Assembly (NCBI RefSeq): GCF_023065955.2 | Contig: NW_026623089.1 | Span: forward strand, 29,542,767-29,606,766 | Length of the DNA: 64,000 nucleotides | Direction of reading: 5' to 3' | DNA from: Ursus arctos | Taxonomy: Eukaryota; Chordata; Mammalia; Carnivora; Ursidae | In this document: piece by piece, positions 45,185-59,159 of the stretch | Layout of the letters: each line of letters opens with the position of its first letter | How positions within the stretch are numbered: the stretch's first letter is position 1 | Made by a program: the position numbers and the translations under genes | The notes under the pieces: generated by a model | Databases searched by the model: none | Seen by the model: the letters and a program-made list of their open reading frames with translations, nothing else | What the model was told of the DNA's origin: nothing

Positions 45185-45201
45185 GGCCAGCAGGGGGCAG
45201 C
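45185..45201 (+). promoter_or_regulatory. CTCF-like motif in UBTD1 intron 1
   Basis: GGCCAGCAGGGGGCAGC is close to the CTCF core consensus. It lies in a unique, non-repeat stretch with a few CpGs nearby. Confidence 0.6.
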
Positions 45202-45499
45202 CACAGCACCTCGGGGCCCCGCGCCGGCTCGCTCCAGCAGTGAGTCAAATACAGCAGGAAAAGACCCAGCAAAATTCTCCGGGGCCAAGGCAAGCGTGTG
45301 TAAGAGACATGCCAAAATGTCTGGATCCCTACAGTCTGATGCTTATAATTTAGGCAAAGATACAGACAAAAACCAAAAAGGAAGGTTTTAATCCAAACAT
45401 AAAAGCAAATTGATGAATATTTTTAATTTCAGTTACTTAAAAAAACCACAATGTTTTATAGTTAGTTGAGTCAAAAACACTGGGCAGTAGAAAGGGTGT

Positions 45500-45990
45500 G
45501 AACACTCTCATATGCTGCACAAATTGGTACAAACTTTCTGGAGGGCATTTGGTGTGGTACCAAAACAGTCAAAAATGTGCATCCTTTTGGCTCAGATATT
45601 TGGTTTCCAAGAATGTAGGCTAAGAAAATAACTGCAAGTATGTGGCGAAGGTTCATCTATGAAGCTGTTTAACTCGGCACGGTTTTAAACAGGGAAAGCT
45701 AGAAACAAACTCAATGTACGCCGGCAGGAGAAAGGCTAAATAAAATCCGTGCGTCTGTGGCAGCCGCTCTGTAAGCTGACCAATGTGGAGAGCTGTCCAC
45801 AAAACAGCGAGAAAAGGTTACAGAACAGCAAGTGCTCTGTGCTCCAGCTTCTGTTTCTAAAAAAGTATGTGAAATTACATATATTAAAAAGAATGGAAGG
45901 ACTTACACCAAAATGGTAACAGTGGTTATAGCCGATTGGCAGTTACTAGTGAAAAAAAAATTTTTTTGCTTATATTTTCCAAGTTTTCTC
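45500..45990 (+). mobile_element. Old L1-like remnant
   Basis: 'actctcatatgctgcacaaa', 'gagggcatttggtgtggtac' and 'aaactcaatgtacgccggca' resemble the 3' part of old L1 elements. Boundaries are approximate. Confidence 0.55.
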
Positions 45991-46031
45991 AACACGCATT
46001 TATGACTTCAGCAATAAGAATAATACAACGA

Positions 46032-46234
46032 GGGGCGTCTGGGTGGCACAGTCCTTAAGCGTCTGCCTTCGGCTTGGGGCGTGATCCCAGGGTCCTGGGA
46101 TCGAGCCCCACATCAGGCTCCTCCACTGGAAGCCTGCTTCTTCCTCTCCCACTCCCCCTGCTTGTGTTCCCTCTCTCGCAGGCTGTCTCTCTCTCTGTCA
46201 AACAAATAAATAAAATCTTTAAAAAAAAAAAAAG
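46032..46234 (+). mobile_element. CAN-SINE, full length
   Basis: The TSD AAGAATAATACAACGA lies at 46016-46031, with one mismatch at 46235-46250. The element is complete. Confidence 0.93.
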
Positions 46235-49200
46235 AAGAAGAATACAACGAAAGTTGTTAACAAAGAAAAAGCGTACATAAAGTTCCAGAGAGGAGCCACA
46301 GAAAAGTGGGGATGAGTTTGGGGACCTGAGTGAGGGGCTCTGGGGGTGGGGTGGTGAGCTGCAAAGCCCAAGGGCCACGGCCTCTAGGATTTCAGTTGCT
46401 GGCGGCTCCGGGCAACTCTGTCCAGGGGCAGGGCAGGCACTGCTGGTTTCTGCAGCAGGAGCATCTAGTAGCTTCTACTTGTGTCTCTACCTGTCCTAAA
46501 TACGCTCCAAGTCAAAGAGAGTAAAACAAATGGTCCTTATCTTTAATGAAGTTGACAGAAGAGAGATTTAAAAAACACAACGAGAGATCATTCCGTAGTC
46601 AAGGTCCACACCTGCCTGGAGAATACGAAAAGCCCGTGAAAACGGCTGGTTTCTGTGATTATGGTGGGTGGGGACAGCAAGAGAGGTGTGTGACTGAGCG
46701 AAGAATGTAGGTTTCTGAGTACAGAGGCAAAGCTAGAGTCTCAAAGCGTTGTCCAACATACCACCTGCGTTAGGGTCTCCTGAGGTGCCAGTTAGAAAGG
46801 CAGACTCTGGCGCCCACCTTAGACCCACTGAATCAAAATCATGGGGGCTGGGCTGGGCTATGGACTTGATTCTGACAGAAGAACTCCACTTGTAAACACA
46901 GCAAAACAGATGCGGAAATGGCATGCTCGTCCACACCTTAATGTAAGTGAGTTCAATGGATCCCCTCCAAAGTTGCTGCTGAGAGCCGATCTGGAGAGGA
47001 AAGAGGGAGAAGAGCAGAAGGGCACAATGTCTGGGTTGGGGGAGGATAATGACGGTGGACGCTGTGGTTTGGTCTCCATAATGAATGGTGTCTGGCGATA
47101 CCACCCCCAAGGGAGGGCACTGTAAAGAGTGGGAGAGAACACTCAAGGTCCTTTCCAGTTTACCTGGAGCCGGTGTGCGTCTCGGAGCCTTTGTGTATGT
47201 GCACACTACTGCCTCCTGCTTCACCCTGCTTAATCCAGAATGACCATGCCAGAGGGGATTCTCAAGAACCTATGGAGGGACAGCAGGCCCCGGCTGCTTC
47301 CCTCTGACTGCCCCATGGCCTCACAGCATGCTGGCCTGGGGCAGGTTCTCAACACGTGTCTGCTGAGTTGAAGATGGAGCTGATGAACACCCGGTGGATG
47401 GGGTGGGGAGCCCAGTGGAGGAATCACAGCTGAGAGCAGCTGTGGGCAGGCGGGGGGCGCAGGGGAAAGGTCTGCATGAGAGAGAAGCTAGGCAGTCCCT
47501 TTGCTTCTTGATATCACACCTCAAGAGGTCCTTATTGTGGCTTTGGGGACTGGTACAACAGAGCCACTGGGAAGTGACACCAAGTCTGAGGCCAGCCAAG
47601 GGAACCAGAGATTTCCCAGGACAGTCAGTCCACCCAAGCCAGGAGACGGCCCTATTTATACCTTCAACAATCCCCAAGCTCCATTTCCACACTCGGTTAC
47701 CAAGCTCCATCCCCAGGCCCCGACTCCAGGGAGGGAGCCGACAGTGTCCTCCTCAGGAGTACTGATGATGTGACAAGTCTGGGCTTGTTCTGGCTGGTGT
47801 GAGAGATGAGGCTCAGGGCAGAAGGCAGGGACAACGGCCTCCCTGTCCCAACATCTTGGGCTGCAAGGGCCCTTTGGTCAGGATGCAGACTTGACTATCT
47901 CCTCTTCCCATCCCATCCTGGTAGTCACAGCTGGGACGCAGGGAGCTGGTGAGATGGGGCTGAGGTATGGCACCTGGTGGAGGGGATAATAGGTCAGAAA
48001 GAACAGCGGGCCCCAGAAAAAGGATCAGCCCAGCCGGGGAAGGGTGCAGGCAGGGGAAGTGGAGCCCAGGTAATCCCTTTAGGAAGCGTGGTATTTATAG
48101 TTAGACTTAGCCCAGGATGACCCTCACAGCGGTAACCTTCCAAGGGAAAGTGCTGGCCCAGCTCTGGTAGCTGGGGCCTCCCCAGCGTGGGCCCTTCTTC
48201 CCCATTCATTATTCCCTCAGGCCCAGCTCCAGGGTTCAGGGAGGGAAGGGGGTGGAGCCAGTTGCTAAGTGACAAGCCAGGCTTCCTAAACTGTATCACC
48301 ACCTGGGTCATGCCGGCCCCAGGTGGTCCCCGGCAGGGCTGAAGGAATCAAGACTCCTCTGGCAGCCCTGTACCAGGCTCTGTGGCGACGCTCGGCCCTG
48401 CAGTTCTCTGTGATGATCCTGGTTGTCCCCCATGAGGCTGGGACCACCTCCAGTTCATCTCTGGGGACCTGGCACGCAGCAGGTCTCAATAACTGTTTGC
48501 CCAGTGAGTGAGCGAATGAAGTGAGCAGGCAGTTTAGGAAAAGTGGGGGGAAGCTGGAGAGGGGAGAGGCAAGATCTGAGTTGGGGGAGCAGATGCAACA
48601 GTCTGGAAGAAATTCTTTTAAGCAAGAGAATTAGTTAGGAAGAAAGGGGGTGGCAGAGGAGGGAGTCCAGGAGGAACAAACTAGTTCCTGAGGTGCACAG
48701 GGAGGAAACCCGCTGGAGGAAGAGGGGCTGGATGTCAGAAACTATGCCCAGTGAGGGCCTGGAACCTTCTTGGCGACTGGAGAGACGAAAGTGCAGCCAA
48801 GAAAAATAAACTTGCTCAGAGGCCCCCCGCTTGGGCAGTGGGTGTGGACAAGGGGGCACACATAACTGTGGAGACAGTACGTGCTTTCACTGCCCTTGCA
48901 CACAATGGACACATTTACTGGGGTGAGCTTAGGGGGAGCAGGGCCCTTATCTACTCTCTGCCTTGTGCCTCCAGCCCAGGGCCCCCGCCATATGTGGCCA
49001 GGGTGAAAGGTGGCATCCCAGGGCCAGGCGCTGACCAACTCTCCCCCTGACCCGAGCTGACTTCCCCAACCATCCCCCTGTCCCATTCCTTAGTGGAAAA
49101 CTGCGCTGTCTGATCTCAACTACAAAGAGAACCCCCAAATCCTCAGGGTCTACTCTGGGATCTAACCTCCCATAAAACCAACAGCTCCTTTTCTGAGGCT

Positions 49201-50999
49201 GGCTGGGATTCACAAGTAGAGTTAAACATTGAGTATTTGGAAAATCACCGCACCTCTCCTTGTTTTAGGTTCATATGAATTTAAAACAACAACAACCCCC
49301 CTCTCCCCAGCCAATTCCTTTCTTGTAGTGAATATATTCCTATCTTCCTCATGTACTCATGTTTGTTTTGGGTGCACCAAAGTCCTGGCCTGAATGTGAA
49401 TAGTTCCACTGCTACCAGCTCTAGAAGGAACCTTGATTACATGTGTTTTCTGGAAACCTAGATTTTAGATAATTATGAGTTAAGAGACATATTCACAAAC
49501 CTTCTCTCTCCAATGTGGCTACTCACTTACATACGGGCTTCAGATATGAGGGCGGGGGGTGTTGCTTCAGTGACCGAACACCTGTGTGGGCACGGGAGGA
49601 CAGCCTCACTCACCATTCTAACCTCGGTGTTCCCATCTGTAAAGAGGACATAATCTCCATCTCGTGGGATTACTGTAAGGATTACAGACACCACTCTGCC
49701 CGATGCTTAAACGGCAGTACTATTGTAATTAGCAATCATGCCGAGTCAATAATGCTTGTTACCACCATGCAATTAAGAGAATGAAAGGTTACTACCCTTT
49801 TTTCCCCCATCAAGTTGCTGTGATTTTGAAAACTTTGAAAATTCGCTGTCGTGAACTCCTGGTTTCTCCCTCACGGTGCAGGAGGACTGAGGGGTTAAAT
49901 GAGGTTATGTCTGACAGGGACAAAGAGAGGGCTCAATGTATACCCGTTTCCCTGGGCGGCTGCACAGCAGAGGGTCAGCGCTTTTCCTGGGGCAGAAGAG
50001 CAAGGATGGTGGCTAATAAATAAAACAGAAACTCTCCAGAGGTTGCTAGAAAGGTCTCTGGTATCTGGCCAGCTCCCCTGGCTACCTCGGGACTCCAGGG
50101 AACAGAGACAGGTCATCTCTGCCACTGTGCTTTCCACAGCTCTGCTGGCAAGGAGGGTCCCCACGGGCTTGGCAGCCAGATGCCTGGAGGCTGAATGGCA
50201 CAGCCTGACTCCTGACACCGGCAGCTCCCTCTCACTGGGTGTCAAGTGCCACAGGCCCTTTACTGGGACATGCTCCGCTCCATCGGGGCAGGTGCCCCAG
50301 GGTGTGGCGGAATCCTGAAGCTAGGAGTGACCTTAAAGTCAGTCAGCCTAGCCCTTTCGTCTTACAGACTCTGAGAGGTGATGTGAACAGTCCCACACCA
50401 CACAGCTCTTGCCTGTGTGTGTGAGTGTGTGTGTGCGTGCATGTGTGTGCACAGTGGGGGAAGAAGTGGATTCTTCCTATCAAACCACTCCACTGCCAGG
50501 AGAAGCGGAATTACAACTAGAATATTAAAATGTCAGGAGTTTGAGAGATGAGAAATATGCCAACGGGAAAGCAGCAAGCCGAAGAACATCGGAGCAAGTG
50601 TGGAGGAGTTGGGAGCCTGCCTGACCCTCTAGTTCCCACTAGACAAATGGAATCTAAGGGCCGGGTCCTCCCAGGCCATGGTGGCCTAACTGTGCACCCA
50701 GGTCTCCAGAAACAGACTCTAATTTTGCATGGCTGGTTGGGGGCTCAGTGATGGAGACCAACCTCCTGCCCCACACGACACTCCTGCCGGGGGCAGTTCG
50801 GCCTCTGTGTGCACTTCTAGTGACGAGGCGCTCGTGGTACCAAGAGGAAGCCTACTGCGTTGTGAGATGGGCCAAAAGGTGAGAAAGTTAATAATCTTAC
50901 AGTCATCCTTCACTGAGGACTAACTATGTAGCACGCAACAGAACAGAGACACACAGACGTTGAAGGTCCAGAGTTTGGAGTCAGACAAACCATCATAAA

Positions 51000-51110
51000 T
51001 TAGCTAAGTGACTCTGGGTAAATGACTTCAGCTTTCTAGTCTCCTCTCCTGGGAAGTAGGGAGTAGTAACATCCTACTTCTTAGAGACACCGGGAGGATT
51101 AAAGATGTAT
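51000..51110 (+). repeat. MIR fragment
   Basis: 'ctaagtgactctgggtaaat', 'cttcagctttctagtctcct' and 'agtagtaacatcctacttct' match MIR. Confidence 0.65.
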
Positions 51111-53409
51111 ACGTACATATTAAATTAACTAACAGAGTCAAGAAGATTATATGGAATGAATCAACGACTGTGACACTTCCGGTGTGGTCTCCCTAGCACC
51201 CAGCCCCACCAGGCTCTGGTTTCCTCCACTGAAGACACACACACACCCCAGCACCGTACTTGCTACAGAGCCGGTACTTTATTATGGTCACTGAAATTGT
51301 TTTTGCCATTATTAACATTATTCTTTTGACCTGAAATCCGTTGGCTCTGTTCTCTGAAACGACACAGAACAATCACAACCTCTTTCACGGGGCTGATAGT
51401 TTCCTCCTCTCCAGACTGAAGATACCTTTTTCCTCCTCCGTGGTTTCTCTAGGTTCTCTGCCATGATGTTCCCCCTCCCCTCAACCAACCTAACTTACCT
51501 ACTGGCCCAAGGGAGGTCTGCCCAGTGCCAAGGCCCTCTGGGCTCCTGCTTTCCTCGATCTGAGCAACAACCCCTCTGCCTCCACAGCACACACAGTAAG
51601 TTCGCCCAGGACTGTTGAAGCTGGAGCTAGAAAAGACCCCATCATCCTCCCCCTGGTTGTGGCTCTACATTCTCTCAATCCCAGCGTTCACTCACAGGCC
51701 AGCTTACCCTGGGAAGCTGGGCCTAAGTTACTGTATGTCTTTTAGGTCTGTGTCTTAAGTGGGGTGAACCTGGAGTTAGAAGACCTGGGTCCTTTTCTAT
51801 CGTGATCCATGCTGTGTGACCCAGGGCACGGCACTTAACCTCTCTGAGCACCCCTGCCAAATGTCTCTCTTCTTGGTGCCTTAGAGAACCACTGAAATGC
51901 TCCGGCGAGTTTCTGTGTGAAGTGCTGTGGTCAAGGGTGACACGCACACAGATGCCTGACATCTCTGAGATCTGGAACCCCATCTTTTTAAGGCTCATTC
52001 ACTTCTCCATGTGGCACAGCTCAAGACCCACAACATTCTGTTTGCAGATCAGCAGAGAACTCGTCTGAGCACGTTCACTCTCCCGAGCCGGGCTCAGACC
52101 TTGCATGCAGCTGTGCCTGACTCACTCTTCCCCCTTCCTCCTCTACAGCCCATGAATCACCAGCCCTGCCAGGCCAGTGTCCTCCCTGGTTTCCTTCCCG
52201 AGCACTGCCTGGTCGCAACCTCCATCCCTCAGGATGCAGGAAGCCAGCCCTCTTCCCACCAGGCCCCACGGGCTCCTCTCCCCTGACCCCGTGGCATGTG
52301 AGCACCCCATACCAGCTGAGTCACACGCTGCCTCCCGGCCATGTTCCCGTGCTCAGTGCTGCCCCTGCAGCTCGACCGTCAGTTGCTGGAGGGCAGGCTC
52401 TGGAGGGGCAATGCAGCGCGGTGCAGCACCGTATCTGGAAAACACGGTTGCCTGGAACCCCCCCCCCGGGACTCTGATTTGACTGCCCTGGGGTATGGCT
52501 TGAGCATCAGAGGGGTTTTAAAGCTCTCCCTGTGATTCTGATTTATGGACGGGGCTGAAAAGCACTGATCTGGAACCAGGTTGCCCAGCCTGGCTGGCTA
52601 CTCCTGTTGTTTCATTAGGCCTCTGAGAGGGCCTGGCAGGGGGGTGCTCAGGGAGAACCCCAGGCCTGCCTAAGGCTGACCATCTGGACAGTCCTTCCAA
52701 GGCTTGGAGCCAGACTGGTCATAAGGCAAAAAGTGGATAGCTCAGGGGACCCTGCGCCTGGGGAAACCCAGCTGCACTGTCCAGAGGATATGGCCCAAGC
52801 CCTTGCTTGCAGAAGGGACAGGGTAAGCCAAAACAAGAGGCTTTGCAGTCAGACAGCTTGGACTAGCTATCTCACTCTCCTTATTAACCAGGAGGGCCCC
52901 TCCCCTCCTGACTCTACTCAGCCCAAAGCCTGGTCTCTCATGCCTGCCTGGCCAGCACCCAGACACCCTCTTCTGTAGACGTAGGACTCTTCCTCCAGGG
53001 CTGAGCCACAGACTTCTGGTAGAAAAGTGCAGCTCCAAGGCAAGGGGGGCAGTGGGAGAGCAGAAGGAGGGAGGTCCTATTTCCTAAGAAAATCTCCCAC
53101 CCCTTCCCCAGCTGCTCTGGGCAAGAAGAAAGGAAAAATCTGACTCATCAGTGCTGTGTGACTCACAGGCCGACAAAACTTACTTGCCAGACTGGCAGGG
53201 AGGAGAGCTTGCTGCTCCCACCACAACCAGGGGCCATGGGCAGGTAAGCCCATCCCTCCATCCCTGCTCACCACCAGCTCCAGGCCTGGGTGGCTGGCCT
53301 GGCAGGAGTGCCTTGCTCAGCTTGGTGCCCCGACAGTCACACCCTCCCGTGGTTGGTTTAGTAACTTACTACAGCAAGGGGAAGGGCTGGGAAGAGTAGA
53401 GAACTCAGG

Positions 53410-53640
53410 TTTGGAACACAGAGAGGTGACTTTGGAACCAGAGAGGACCTGGGTCTGACCCTTAACTCTATGCCCTCATAGATGGGAGCCTCTTGACCTC
53501 AGTTTCCACATCCATAAAATGGGAGCAGTAAGTCTTGAAGGACTATTGAGGATTAAACAAGACATTATATGTAATCTCCTAGTACTGTGTGAGGCACAAA
53601 GTAGGAGCTCAAAAGTGGTAGTGATTATTACTAGGTGTAT
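53410..53640 (+). repeat. MIR, well preserved
   Basis: 'cctgggtctgacccttaact', 'cctcagtttccacatccata', 'ttgaggattaaacaagacat' and 'gtgtgaggcacaaagtagga' match in order. Confidence 0.85.
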
Positions 53641-54229
53641 AACTGTTACATTTAGGATTATAAGAAGGTTTTTTTTGTTTTTTTTTTTACATCATTTCAC
53701 TTAATCTTTACAACAACTTTGTATGGCAAATATTACTACTCTCATTTTCCAGATGAGAGACTGAGGTTCAGGGACCCTGGGGCCAGGCAAGAATCCAGGG
53801 AGTGGTTTCAGATCCTCATTCCCAGCACGGTGGTTGTCTTGGACCCTGTCCTGCATGCCACCTCCCCAGGGCAATGAGAAGGACCCCACGGCTGTGGCAA
53901 CACGCACACAGTCGACAGGCACAGAAGCAGCTCTGCCTCCGGCCCAGGTGGGAAGGCCTGGCCGGTGACACTACTGACCAGGTCTGCATCTAGTGTGGCA
54001 TTGCTACCAGTCCTGCACTGCCTCCCACCCAGCCTGGCTTGACTCTAGCCCATGTGGTGCGTCCGGAAATTCACTCACTACTGTCTGCGTGCACGTCAGC
54101 CTCCACCCCAGGCTGTGAGCTCCTCCAGGCAGCACCTGGTCTTGTCAGTGCTGGCATCGGAACGCCCGGCCCCTAGCCTAGAGCCGGAGAAGCAGCCGTC
54201 GGGCTGCCAACAGCCTCAGGTTCCAGAGC

Positions 54230-54420
54230 TGAGATGCGAGGCCACTTACTTGCAGGACTTGGGCATGTTATTTACCTCTGAGAAGCTGTCTCCTCCTCTG
54301 GAAAATGGGGATAATAACAGTCACTGCCTTACAGTTACGATGAGAACTATGGTAATAACTATGGTAATAAGCAGTTATAACTACGGTAATAACAATCATG
54401 GCTAATATTTATTAAGTTCT
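54230..54420 (+). repeat. MIR with local ACTATGGTAATA expansion
   Basis: The MIR core ('ctctgagaagctgtctcctc', 'ctggaaaatggggataataa') is followed by three diverged copies of ACTAYGGTAATAA (54345-54392). Confidence 0.65.
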
Positions 54421-57400
54421 TATGCCAGACACTGTTCTAAGCTCCTCCTACGAATCAAATCGTCTAGCCCAAAGGTCACACAGCTAGATGGCAAGCTGGT
54501 TCTGAACTCCCCCCCCCAAGATACCACCTCTCCTGAGTGTCAAGTGCCTGGTATGCCCTAAGTGCTCAGAACTTAGAAGCTAGTCTAGCAGATGCTTAGG
54601 AAGCATTTCTAAGATGAATCAGTGAATGACCCTCTTTTGGTCTAATTTCATTCCCATCCACAAGCATTTATTATTGAGTCCTAAACTGCATACAGACGGA
54701 CTTATCTGAAGTTCTGTGAAGTATAAAGTTAAAAAAGCGCAAATTAAAAAAAAAAAAAGCAAGGCTTCCTCACCCTTCTACAGGAGGGTAACAGGATCCA
54801 GATTGATGGAGCAAGAGCCAGTGATCCCAACCCTGAAGTTCCATGCCCCTCCCCTGTCCTCAGAGAAGGTTCCAGATGGGAGGCGCCAGCCCCCTCAGGA
54901 GAAGAGGGGGAGGAAATGGCCAAAGGTGCTGGCTGTGCCTGGCCTTCTGGGGTGCCGCTGAGGGCGGTCGTGTGAAAGGGCCTCAGGGCTGCCCGGGAAC
55001 CTCATCCACGGCTGTTAATGTTGGCAACGCCCAAGAGGTGCTGGATCGGAGGGCAGGGAGCTCACGGTGGTTGAGTGGCCTCTAGGAGCCAGCCCTGGCA
55101 TCCGTATGGGGAGCAGGGAGAGGCAGGGCTCCCGAACTAAACAAGGAGAGGGTCTCCTCAGCCAGCTGCAGGGGAGCTCTTTTCTAAAGAGCAAAACCCC
55201 CGTTTCAAAGAAAATAGTGGATGGCTTTCAGAGAAGCCCACTTACAATGTGAGGCAGATAAAGCGGATCTGCTGTGGGGGGCAGGGGGTAACACCCACAT
55301 GCCCTCGCCTCCCGGCACCTGCCTGATAGCTCCACCAAACCCCAGGCTCCCAGCTGACCAGCCCCCTAGGCCTCTCAGGGACAGGTGCCCTTCACCTCCA
55401 GGGCAGCTCTCTCCATGCGGCTGTGAAGGTTGCATAGCTCAGCTCCTGTGACCTGGGACAGCGCCTCACCGGGGCCCCTATCTGTAAAATGAGCAGGCTC
55501 GACTAAGGGCTTCAGGACGCCTTCTCCGCTAAGACTCGATTCAAATCCGCCCTACGGAAAGGCCTGTGTGGGGCTCCTGAGGGGCACAAAGACAGCTAAG
55601 GCAAGACTCTTGCCCTCCGAAAACTCACAGCCCCTGCAGAAAACTGCAAGGCAAACCACATGTGTGATAACGTAAGCACACAAGCACTCGAATGCATGCG
55701 CACGCACACACGCACACAAGACCACAAGATTCTTTGCACAAAATGCTGCAAGAGTCGGAGGGGAGACTCTCAAAAACTCATGGGGAGCCCATGGAAACTG
55801 CACGGTCTCTCCCAGTCGTCTACCAGTGCTGGACACGCAGATGAGCATGACAAGTCCCTGACCAGACGGGCTCAAATGATGCCCAGAGCTCCACTTTGTT
55901 TTTTCTGATACATTATGTTCATGCTCCCTGTTTTGAAAACACTTGAATGCATAATTTAGGAAACCCTTATAACGTGTTACTCTGTGGCACATTAAAAAAA
56001 ATAAACAAATGCATAATAAATAAGTGATACATGCAAATTCTGTTCAAAGAACACCCCCCACCCACACCCAAGCAGGCAAACTGCTGCACGCTAGAGCAGA
56101 TGTATGTGGAAAGCATATTGGGAGCCCACACCCGGACCGACCCGGCCTCTTATGCATCTGCCAAGGGGGTGGGCGGGAGCCAGGCTACATCCTCTCTGCT
56201 CTGACCATGTGTGACAAGGACTCTGGAAATAAGCAGGCTCCAGCTGGCTGAGGGCAGGCTGGGAGCAAGCCTCACCCTCACTGCCGCATTTCTGACTTCC
56301 CACCTCCGCCCTCCGCGTACAGTGAACTGCCCCACCCCGGCCTCCGCTGCTGCTGGAGGAGGCAGCTTCCAAGCTCTGGGCCTCAGTTTCCCTCAGGGAT
56401 AACGGCGGCGGCAGGGGACGTGAAGCATCCCTGATGGAGGGTCCAGATACAAGAAGACCAGTCATGCAGAGCCTCCGGGCTGTCTGTGGAGTCTTCTGCC
56501 CCGGTTCTCTCTCTCTCTTGCCCCTGATGCTGATGGGTTTGGCCTGGGAGTAGCCCTGTTGGACCGCACCCAAGTACACAGGACCCTGCCACGCCACCCC
56601 CAAGGTAACCCAATTCTTCCCGGTCAAATGACAGCTGCAGGTGGGAGGGAGGGAGCCCACGTCGGGAAGGGCAATGATAACTGGCTCGCAGGGCGGTGAG
56701 GCCCAGACAAAAGGGTCATGGCCCAGATTCATTTCAACACAATTCCTGAGCACCTGCTGTGTTCAAGATCCTGCCTGGCACTCAAGGCACCTGAGAAAAT
56801 GAGGGTGACACTTTAATTACCTTAAGCATGTCTCAAGGTTTAAACAGCACCTCCTCAGAGAGGCCCTCCCTGATGACCTAAAGTGGGCTCCCCTATTCCC
56901 CATCGCAGCCGCCTCTCTCCTAAGTAGTGTCTATCCCAATTCTGCCACGGTTTGTCTACTCATTGCTCTGTCTCCCCACTAGTACGTCAGCTGCTCAAAG
57001 GCAGGGCCCTGGTCCCTCCCCCATAGCAGCACGTCATACAGAGCAGGTCCTCAGTGCTGGGTGAGTGAATGAATGCATGAACGGATGAATGACTATACTA
57101 CCAGACATGCAGGAAAGGATGTAAACAACGATTCAGCAGTCTGTGGGGAAGCGAAGAAGGGATCGGGCACATCTCTGAGGCTCCATGGAGGAGATAAACA
57201 CTGTGAGCTTGGCCTGCAAAGAGGGTGAGGGAGGAGGAGTTCCATGGGGAAGGTACAGAAACAGCAGAGACCTAGAGCTACAGGGCAGCAGGACGGGCTG
57301 AGGCCCAGTGAGTCCGCCTGGACCCTGGTGGGTGCCCTGCTCCCCGCCCCACTGGCCTCTAACCACTGGCTTCCACTCTTCCTTGACAAAGACAGGACTA

Positions 57401-57444
57401 CATAAACATCTGAGCACAACTCTGCAGCGTGGTGAGCAGGGGTC

Positions 57445-57647
57445 TTTTATTTATTTATTTTTTTACGATTTTATTTATTTATTTGACACAGAGAGACAGC
57501 GAGAGAGGGAACACAAGCAGGGGGAGGGGCAGAGGGAGAAGCAGGCTTCCTGCCGAGCAGGGAGCCCGATTTGGGACTAGATCCCAGGACCCTGGGATCA
57601 CGACCCGAGCCGAAGGCAGACGCTTAATGACTGAGCCACCCAGGGCC
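57445..57647 (-). mobile_element. CAN-SINE, reverse
   Basis: The perfect TSD GAGCAGGGGTC lies at 57434-57444 and 57648-57658. Confidence 0.95.
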
Positions 57648-58925
57648 GAGCAGGGGTCATTTCTAAAGCAAACGCAACCTGCGGCACCCATTGGACTACC
57701 TGCTCTCTTCTTTTCTAGTTTCCTTCGCCCCTGGCTGACTGGCTCTGGTTCTGAACATCTGTGCCAAAACTAAGCGCCATCCCCCACCAGGCGACTGAAG
57801 GGCAACTCCTGATCTTGTCATGACAGAGACGTTTTATTACGCCTCCTGCCCATCCCAGGTCTCAAAAGAATTTCTAATGACATTTAGATTATATTTTTTA
57901 AAATGGAAATGCGAAGACATATCTGTCAATTTAAGCCTCTGGTCAGCCTATAAAAACCAGAGGTCCACACTGAGCTGACAGAATGCCAGAAAAGGTGTTC
58001 TGCTCAACCTGGAAGAATACGATGTCTCTGTGACTCAGTTTCTCAAGGCCAAGGGATGGGGCAAGAACAGGGGTAAGAGATAATGGCCAGAGGGAAAACC
58101 CAGGATTCCCCAATCCGTAGATTCAGGTGATATTTCCTATACTGCACAGTCCTCCTCAAGGGAAGAAGAGCCTGGTGGTGGCAGAGGAGGGGGGCAGGTC
58201 CATTCTGGCCAACTGAGGCTTTCCATACAGCATTTTAGATGCTGACTTGGTGTGACTTGGTGGGGGCGGAGGGGGGCGGCTGTCAAGGAGGACTGCGAGC
58301 TTAACACCACTTCCCTTCCGGGCAGAAGTCTAAGTCTAGAGAAACTGCCAGGGGTCAGATGGTGGCCCCTAGACCTAGAGGCTGTGTGCTTCCCAGGAAA
58401 ACCTGCAGCTAGAAATGAGCCCAAATGTATACAGACAGCACTAGCATCTGCAAAGGAAAAATCTGGGGAAATGCACACCAGTCTTTCCACTTGGGGTGGG
58501 CTGATGGGTGTTTTACTTTTGAGGGTGTGTATCTGTGTCCGGTGTTCTCGCTGAGCACGTCTGCCACAGACATCTTTGCAGTGTTTTTGCCACAAACGGT
58601 TTTACCACATAACTAACTGGCTGTAAGGCCATTCTGGCATACGAGATAAAATAATGAAAAATAAAAGAGGGGCATTAAAAAGGACGTAATGAAACATGAA
58701 AAAAAATTAATAAAATTGCCATCAGGCAATTTTGCTGTAAAAGATAAAGTCATGAAAAGTTTTAAAAAGGGACATTCATTAAAAAGGACATAATGGAACA
58801 TGAAAAATGAATAACAAAATTAAGAAGACTTTACTGCGAAATGCAAAATATTATCATACGTTTAAAATGTGTGTAGAGTCATGGCAACACTGTGCAAATA
58901 ACTGATTTTGTATTATGGGTTGTAC

Positions 58926-59025
58926 CTAAGCACTTCTCTTCCAAGTCTTTTGTTCATAGTAGTTCGCTTTTCTTGTTTTCACTCCAGTCTCTTCCTTCAT
59001 TAAGAGAGGGATCAACGTCCAAATA
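58926..59025 (-). pseudogene. MULE transposase remnant, continuation after the Tigger insertion
   Basis: If the Tigger element and one TA are set aside, the frame ending ...CAT CCT A resumes at 59023 as TT TGG ACG TTG, giving HPIWTLI. It stays open to a TAG at 58926-58928 (ending KTWKRSA). HP-x-W-x-L-I is the usual sequence after the conserved block in MULE transposases. Confidence 0.65.
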
Positions 59026-59159
59026 CAGTTGACCCTTGAACAAAATGGGTTTGAACTGCACAGGTCCACTTATATGCAGGGTTTTTTCCTGATATATACA
59101 GCACAGTATTGTAAAAGGATTTTCTCTTTCTTATGATTTTCTTTTTTTTTTAAGTTCTT

